DNA of 64,000 nucleotides from positions 1,674,001 through 1,738,000 of the forward strand of contig JAVLRN010000011.1 of assembly GCA_032821775.1 (NCBI GenBank). The letters are read 5' to 3'. The notes under the pieces were generated by a model that was given only the letters and a program-made list of their open reading frames with translations, was not told the origin of the DNA and did no database searches. The stretch comes from Sanguinoderma infundibulare (taxonomy: Eukaryota > Basidiomycota > Agaricomycetes > Polyporales > Polyporaceae). The position numbers were made by a program, and so were the translations under genes. Positions 58,001-64,000 of this stretch are shown in pieces (position 1 is the first letter of the stretch; each line of letters starts with the position of its first letter).

Positions 58001-58848
58001 GTCTCTTCCCTTTCTCGCTCTACATCCTCGCTCTCTACGCCGCAGCGTCGCGGCTCTTTGATCTCGTCGAAGAGTCCACTGGGTACAAGTGTCAACGGGA
58101 AGTCTCGCCTCTCACTCAATATCTCTACCGGGCCCATGACCCCCATGTCGATGACTTCTCCTCGTACGGCCACTCCTGTGTCTGCTGTAGGACAATCTCC
58201 GTTCGCCATCCGATTTGGACGTGCCGCCGTTCTTACGGCCCCGCCAAAACTCATTGCCGTCGTCGACACGCCGGATGTCGCGGTGGGCGCTGTCGACCCG
58301 CGCAAGAGGCGCGTCATCACGGCGACCCGGTTCAGCACTCGCGCCGGTGCGACGCGAACGCTGTACATGTCGCAGCATCGCGACAAGGAGGAGGCGGCCA
58401 AGGAAGAGGCGGAAGATAGCGACAGCAGCGATGGACATAAATCTGAAGGCCCCCGCACTCCGTCGCCTGGCGTCGACGTCGATACGGACATCCTTCCTGT
58501 CACCGGTGCGTGGGGTGCGCTCGCGAATACCGACAGTGGGTCCGCGATGGGCTTGAAGGGTGTCCTGGGGCACCTGCCGAAGAAGTTTGAGGGGTTGGCG
58601 ATGCCGGAGAAGAACCCGATGTCGATGCAGCTCAGTCACGAGGAGGTCGTTGTTGGATGTGCCGATGGCACGATATAGTGAGTTCCTTGCCTTCGCTCGC
58701 CCCGTTGGGAAGTGTCTCTTATCGTATCGCTCTTCGCAGTGTAATGAGCTTTGTTGGTTACGATTACCAGAAGCAGAAGGAGCGACAGCCCAGCGGCGAG
58801 TGGACGTCCATCACCGAAGAGGAGCTCCCCGATGGAGACGACTTTTAA
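55092..58848 (+). CDS. F-box/WD40-repeat protein (SCF substrate receptor type)
   Basis: The ATG at 55092 (CACCATGCC context) starts a long Ser/Thr/Pro/Lys-rich N-terminus (exon 1 to 56021), followed by a helical segment ([36 protein letters not shown]; exon from 56107). The F-box is [20 protein letters not shown] with [22 protein letters not shown]40 units follow: [60 protein letters not shown] with [20 protein letters not shown], and [16 protein letters not shown] second Ser/Thr-rich block and a last blade-like stretch with [20 protein letters not shown] end at a TAA (58848). Architecture resembles Cdc4/Met30/Pop1-like adaptors that select phosphorylated substrates for ubiquitination, but the exact orthologue is unclear. 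Some middle introns are placed by frame continuity only. Confidence 0.82.
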
Positions 58849-59884
58849 TGAAAGGATTCCTTCTTGGCCGGTTGGCAGTGATTACTGGGTCCCGGCCTTC
58901 GATTTGCAACATCCTAATGATTTGATCTGTATTCCACCCCATCTCTTGGATCTTGGACGGTCTCTCCTAATCCCTCACTTTAACGACGCAGTGTTTAGGC
59001 CCCAAGTTTCAGATGTTCGGAGTCATCGCCGTGCAATTTCAGCGTTCAAGCGTTCTCCAACTGACCATCCTCGGTACCATCTCTATCTCTCGACTATCGT
59101 ATTGGTTGAACATCTCCCCGTCGTCCCAAATCGTATGCACCCTCGTTTTGATTATGTTACTTGCATCGCGCACGCTACCTTAACACTCCCTTAGTCCTCT
59201 GCGGTTTTGTTCCCAGTCCAAACTAGATGTTACGAGTCAGGAGCTACGTACGTTGGTCGAGTGTTATAGTCCCCTTCACGAATTCGAATGGATGGTGATG
59301 GCGAAGTGTAAATCGCGGAACGAACGTCCGGGGGGAAGTCTTCAAAGGCGTGGTTGTCGGGACGTCAAGTTTTCGTACGAGTGAGCACCTCGAAGGATCT
59401 TTCGTCGATGACGACCTTGGTACGTCCTCCTTTAATTGTGTCCTGGCCCGCTTCTCAGACCGGGAGCTAATCAATGTTGCAAGACTGGTCAAACGGAAGC
59501 ACGAAGCTCGGGCGAAGAGATACGGCGTGGGCCTCATGACCCCCACGCTACCGAGAAGTCCAAGAACCATACTGGCAGTCGCATCAGCGCCCTCAATGCG
59601 CAATCGTCTGACCGTGTATTGCCGCACTCACCGACGCGACCTCGATAGGCCATGGGGTCTTCGTGGAGCCTGTTGCCTGCAGGCGTAAGTACGGCTATTT
59701 CACAGGGACCGTTCCCCGATCTGCGTCCGGGATCCAACATTAGACATGCACTTGACATGAGTCTCAGTGCGCTCCCACACGGTGGCTTGCTGGCTTATAA
59801 CTTGCCCTGTGCCGTTGCGCAGTGGATTGCCACCTTAACTGCACTCCCACAACATACATACGAAGTTGCATACGACCGATTACG
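58849..59884. other. Intergenic region, nothing coding seen
   Basis: Overlapping short frames occur on both strands (for example 59350-59688 +, 59627-59244 -) without motifs or splice logic. It should hold the promoter of the first aldo-keto reductase. Confidence 0.45.
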
Positions 59885-61150
59885 ATGCCTTGGGACAGGA
59901 TACAGCTGAATGACGGTGCGTTGGTTTGAAGGCTACCTTAGGAATCTGAGGATGTTCAATGTCTCTTCGAATATGCATATGCATACAGGGACTAGCATCC
60001 CAAGCGTCGCGTACGGGACGGGCCGGTTGGGCAAGGATGATAATGTAGTTGGCTGGGTCAAGCAGGCGATTTCTGTAGGATTCATACATATCGGTGAGTA
60101 CGTTTGTGACCGAGCAGACAATCTGGGTCGCACAAGGTGACGAAGAGAGCCTGTCTAGACACTGCGCAGGGTTACAAGAACGAAGAGGAGACCGGGAAAG
60201 GCATACGCGAAAGCGGAGTGGCGCGTGAAGACCTATACGTTACGACCAAGTTCTCCGGACGGGACGAGCTGAGCATCCCGCAGGCTTTCGAGCAGAGCTT
60301 GGAAAAGGTGGGAAGCATACATTTTTGCGCTGCATTTCGTTGATGTATGTGTGTTGGCTAGTTGAGGATGGGTTATGTTGACCTGTATCTCATCCACCGT
60401 CCATCCTTTGCTAAGCCGGACATCCCGAGTGCATGGGCCCAGATGGAGAAACTCCAGCAGGACGGTCTCACCAAGTGCGTTTGCAATTGTTAATTCTACG
60501 CGACGTACTGCTCGTCGTGTAATCAAAAATGCGACATGGACAGGAGCATTGGAGTGAGCAACTTCAACGTGGGGGAGTTGCAGACCCTCCTGGACGTCGC
60601 GAAGATCAAGCCGGTAGTGAATCAGGTACGTTACATCGGCGGCGCAGCCTTCGTTTCGTCAGGATGGTTTATGCGCTTGACGCTTATCGTTGGGTAGATC
60701 ATGGTCCAGCCGTATAACCTCGCAAACCAACTCCGAGTCATAGAGTTTGGAAACGTGCACGGAATAATCACCGAAGGCTACAGCCCGCTCGCGTCAATCA
60801 GAGGTTTCCCTGGCGGACCTGTGGACATACCGGTCAACGAGATCGCGGCGCGTTTGGGATCGACGCCCGAGAAGGTCTTGATGGCTTGGGCAAAGGCCAA
60901 GGGGATCGTGGTAATCACGTCGAGCAGGGAGAAGGAGCGCGCCGAAGCGTTCTTTGCTGCTGGAGATCTAGGTGAGCCCCATTGGCGTTGCAACGTCGGC
61001 CTCTGACGAACGTACCGATGTGCTCCAGTGCTGACTCCAGAGGATATTGTCGCTATTGACGAAGCTGGGAACAAGGGGGCACGGTGGTGGCAGGCGTGCG
61101 CGAAGGCGCAGAAGGTGCTGCCCTACTACGAAGATGGAGAGTATGTTTGA
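59885..61150 (+). CDS. Aldo-keto reductase, copy 1 (291 aa)
   Basis: Seven exons close in phase: 59885-59915, 59989-60093, 60159-60307, 60362-60474, 60544-60625, 60698-60971 and 61029-61150. The product starts MPWDRIQLNDGGTSIPSVA in outline, with the AKR N-terminal strand and GTGRLG turn. Catalytic residues are visible: Asp and Tyr in HIDTAQGYKNEEE, Lys in VTTKFSGR, His in DLYLIHRPS. SIGVSNFNVGELQTLLD, PVVNQIMVQPYNL, ITEGYSPLA and GIVVITSSREKERAEAF (NADPH phosphate-binding region) follow the family order. It reduces aldehydes or ketones with NADPH; the substrate is unknown. It lies 310 bp before a paralogue in the same direction. Confidence 0.92.
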
Positions 61151-61460
61151 TGTATTATTGTCTGGTGGATTCCACCTGGTGCTGCAGTCCTTGTTGTAAC
61201 TACGTACGTGGGATGCACGCAGAATTGAGAGAGGGTGGCCGGGACTTGGTCAGGTGACCGTGTAAGGAGCGCGAATCGCGCCGCGATAAGCCGCGAAAGG
61301 CTTGGGAACACATACGGCAGAAGGACGGCAGGGCGGCTCATATGCATCCTCCGAAGTCGACATTGCGCAATTCGGGACTCTCACCCCCAAATATATCTTG
61401 GCCGCGCCCCCGAGTCAGCCCTCGTGCCTAGCCACCCCTTGCCTCCGCCTTGCACCCACC

Positions 61461-62749
61461 ATGCCTTGGGACCTCATCAAGCTTAACGACGGCATGTACC
61501 CCTTCAATTGCGCCCTTTACGACCACTCTGACTCATTGAACGGAACGTGTAGGCACTAGCATTCCCAGCATCGCGTATGGGACATGGACGCTTGGAAACG
61601 GTGACAACGCGGTCGGATGGGTCGACCAGGCTATCTCTGTGGGCTTCAACCATATTGGTATGCCATTGAACACTTGATGGGCAATCGGTGCTGGACGTAA
61701 CTCGTCTTGTGGTCTCAGACACTGCGCAGGCATATAGGAATGAAGACGAGGCGGGCAAGGCCATTCATCAGAGTGGGCTCGCGCGCGAGGACATCTACAT
61801 TACGACCAAGTTCTCTGGAAGGGACGGGCTCGGGATTGAGGACTCTATCCAGAACAGCCTAAAGAGTGTGCGTACTCTTGCGACGCCCGCATACAAATGT
61901 TCACGCGAGCAAACCTCCTGTTTGTTTTAGCTGGGTGTCAAGTACGTCGATCTATACCTCATTCACAGCCCTCGCCTTGCGACGCCCGACATCCCGACGG
62001 CATGGGCGAAGATGGAACAGCTCCAAAAGGATGGTCTCGCCAAGTGCGTTCAGTTCACTACCCCTCCAGCTTCGTCCTCACATGTGTGGACCGTAGGAGC
62101 ATCGGTGTCAGCAACTTCGGCGTCGCCGAGCTGCAGATCCTCGTCAACTCTGCGAAAATCAAGCCCGTTGCGAACCAGGTTCGCCCAGGCTCCTCCCACC
62201 ACTATCCCATTCTCATTCCGCCGCTCACATGCACGCATTCCGCGCAGATACTCTTCCATCCGTACGTCCTCGACCGCCAGCTCCCGATCGTCGACTTCGG
62301 AAACGCGCACGGCATCGTCAGCGAGGGCTACTCCCCGCTCATCCCGCTCACCCACCAGCCAGGCGGGCCGGTCGACAAGCCCGTGAACGCGATCGCTCAG
62401 CGCCTGAACGCGAAGCCGGAGCAGGTCCTGCTCGCGTGGGCCAAGTCTAAGGGAGTCGTCGTCGTCACCTCGAGCACAAAGAAGGAGCGGCTCGAGGGGT
62501 ACTTGGCTGCCGGTGATCTTGGTAAGCGTAGTGCTGGTGTCTCCTCGATGTCAGCGGATGCTAACTAGGACATATGCGCATGCACACACAGCTCTGACGG
62601 CGGAGGATATTTCGGCTATCGACGCAGCCGGGAGGAGCGGCGCGAGGAGGTTGACGGTGCGCGCGGTCGTGCATCGTGTTGCGACCGTCGCGCTCGTCGC
62701 CGCTGTGGGGTTTGGCGTTGCTGGATTTCTCGGCGTCGATATCTTTTGA
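61461..62749 (+). CDS. Aldo-keto reductase, copy 2 with hydrophobic C-terminal tail (303 aa)
   Basis: Seven exons: 61461-61491, 61553-61657, 61719-61867, 61931-62043, 62097-62178, 62248-62521 and 62592-62749. Exons 1-6 have exactly the lengths of copy 1 (31, 105, 149, 113, 82 and 274 nt). The catalytic set is intact: HIDTAQAYRNEDE, ITTKFSGRD, DLYLIHSPR. SIGVSNFGVAELQILVN, SEGYSPLIPL and GVVVVTSSTKKERLEGYLA follow. After the normal end (EDISAIDAAG) the last exon differs from copy 1: a basic stretch (RSGARRLTVRAVVHR) and a hydrophobic segment (VATVALVAAVGFGVAGFLGV) ending DIF, a likely membrane anchor. The first intron uses a GC donor (61492). A TATA-like AATATATC lies about 70 nt upstream. Confidence 0.92.
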
Positions 62750-63207
62750 GGGGCTGGCGATGTTGCAGCCCGACATCGGAGGGTTTGCTTGAAGTTAAAA
62801 GCGGCGTATGGGGTATGCATTGTAACGGTTATCTAGTAAAGACGGTGGGCAGAGAAGGTGTCAAGAACTTAGTGTTGTTGAAAGTTGGCCGTGTGTTCAA
62901 TAGGGCACCCAACGAGCGCTTAACCGGGTTGACCTCTGCCCATCGACTTGCCTTCCTTCAGGAGCTCGTTCCTTGGCTCCCTCCGATTCTTGGGACCCGT
63001 GCGGTGTCTTTCATCCACAGCTATAGATGGTGTGTGATCTATTTCATGCTCTTTTAAACCATTCATCCGACGAACGAACGACTTGACCCTCCATATATAA
63101 TTCATCGCCTCGAAGCCAACAAGCCAGTGAACACATTCCCCCTCCCGGGCTCACCAGCTTTTCTGCGACTCCCTGGTCATCTGCTGCAATCTATTTCCTT
63201 GCTGGAT

Positions 63208-64000
63208 ATGTTCACCACTCCGGCTCGGGCACGACGCTGTCACGGTTCTCCCAGTGGCTCTCCCTGTGCGAAACCACCGCTAGACCAGGCCTACAACCAT
63301 GCGTCACCAGAACCACCTCAAATTGCTCGTTTCAGCTTCGAAGGTGCTAATGTGGGATACGAACTGGATACTAGCTATAGCGGTCCGTTTCATTCTTATT
63401 ATTACGGCCTCTCATGCGGAATGGGTTCGCCCCCGGAAGACACAATCTCGGAGCTCTCCTCAAGGAGTCCCACCACGCCGACCAATGGATCCCCCTCCCT
63501 GGCGCTCAGTTCTCCGTCTTTGGTTGTATCTCGCAACAAGTCTATGGACGACCCCTTCTCGCGGACGTCTCCCCCACTCCTTTCCGGCTCACGCTCGTTT
63601 TCACCCACTCAATCTCTACTCGATGACACTCGTTCGCTCCTGGAGCTTTACGGCACCGCTCACAACCCCCGGGCTTCTGTCCGTTATTCCAACCCCATCC
63701 TGGATTCGCCGTCTTTGCCTTATTCTCACTTCCAGCCTACTGCTCCCCCAGAGCCTCTACCCGCACCCATCACTATGCAACAACAGCCTATCAGCTGTGA
63801 AGCCACACCCGAGCGCGCACGGGATTCTCCCAAGGCGAGGCGCTTCAGGACGTCCGCGAATCGCAGGGTGACAGTCCACCAGCTCGCGCTCGACCTCCCC
63901 TCGGCCCGTTCCCGTAGGAACTCCATGTCGGCCCTCATCGTCGGGCTAGAGAACGCCTCGCCCGGCTGGTACAAGTCCCTCATGGACAGCGCTCTGCCGC
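63208..64000 (+). CDS. Ser/Pro-rich protein, N-terminal part (runs off the window end)
   Basis: The ATG at 63208 (MFTTPARARRCHGSPSGSPC) opens a frame with no stop for 264 codons to the last base. The text is Ser/Pro-rich and disordered at first (FEGANVGYELDTSYSGPFHS, SSRSPTTPTNGSPSLALSSP), with a basic stretch (DSPKARRFRTSANRRVTVHQ) and a more ordered end (SMSALIVGLENASPGWYKSL). Competing shorter frames in this interval (63299-63871 +) look like shadows. The style suits a transcription factor or regulatory protein, but no DNA-binding domain is visible in the part shown. No intron is needed here. Confidence 0.6.
   Translation, partial: MFTTPARARRCHGSPSGSPCAKPPLDQAYNHASPEPPQIARFSFEGANVGYELDTSYSGPFHSYYYGLSCGMGSPPEDTISELSSRSPTTPTNGSPSLALSSPSLVVSRNKSMDDPFSRTSPPLLSGSRSFSPTQSLLDDTRSLLELYGTAHNPRASVRYSNPILDSPSLPYSHFQPTAPPEPLPAPITMQQQPISCEATPERARDSPKARRFRTSANRRVTVHQLALDLPSARSRRNSMSALIVGLENASPGWYKSLMDSALP

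Overview
The window is nuclear DNA of a filamentous basidiomycete, most likely a wood-inhabiting Agaricomycete of the Polyporales type. The evidence is intron-dense genes with 50-75 nt introns, GC-rich codon choice, and families typical of that group (DUF6533-type membrane proteins, DUF6697-like proteins, F-box/leucine-rich proteins, DUF5648-type secreted proteins). I found no ribosomal RNA, no tRNA I could defend, no CRISPR and no intact transposon. Gene models come from reading frames, splice sites and codon phase by eye. Where phases close and the total is divisible by three I give exon borders.

Layout. 1-8.5 kb: the 3' part of an F-box/LRR-type gene, then a convergent pair of autophagy genes (an Atg27-like receptor on + and ATG12 on -), then a 16-exon DUF6533-type membrane protein. 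9-17.7 kb: two full-length DUF6697-like genes on -, with a 208-aa unknown gene and a broken F-box fragment between them, followed by a truncated third DUF6697-like copy. 18-19.6 kb: an acidic hypothetical ORF and a small conserved membrane protein. 19.6-30 kb: about 10 kb that is gene-poor, with only two small gene candidates. 30-37 kb: glycyl-tRNA synthetase (-), apparently dual-targeted to cytosol and mitochondria, divergent from a bestrophin-family channel (+). 38.5-40.5 kb: a NYN-domain protein. 41.6-45.8 kb: three tandem DUF5648-type secreted-protein genes, one of them dead. 47.3-52.3 kb: a Ser/Pro-rich protein (-) divergent from ORC5 (+), then a hemerythrin-like protein (-). 53-54.6 kb: a multi-pass membrane protein. 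55-58.9 kb: an F-box/WD40 protein. 59.9-62.7 kb: two tandem aldo-keto reductases with matching exon lengths. 63.2 kb to the end: a gene that runs out of the window.

How the genes relate. The window mixes housekeeping genes (GlyRS, ORC5, ATG12, Atg27-like, F-box/WD40) with lineage-specific families growing by tandem duplication (DUF6697-like, DUF5648, aldo-keto reductase). Several duplicates are decaying. No secondary-metabolite cluster or defence system is evident. The most unusual signals are three GC-AG introns, micro-exons of 9-14 nt, an upstream in-frame start in GlyRS that adds a mitochondrial-type presequence, a roughly 1.2 kb first intron in the same gene, and an aldo-keto reductase with a hydrophobic C-terminal tail.
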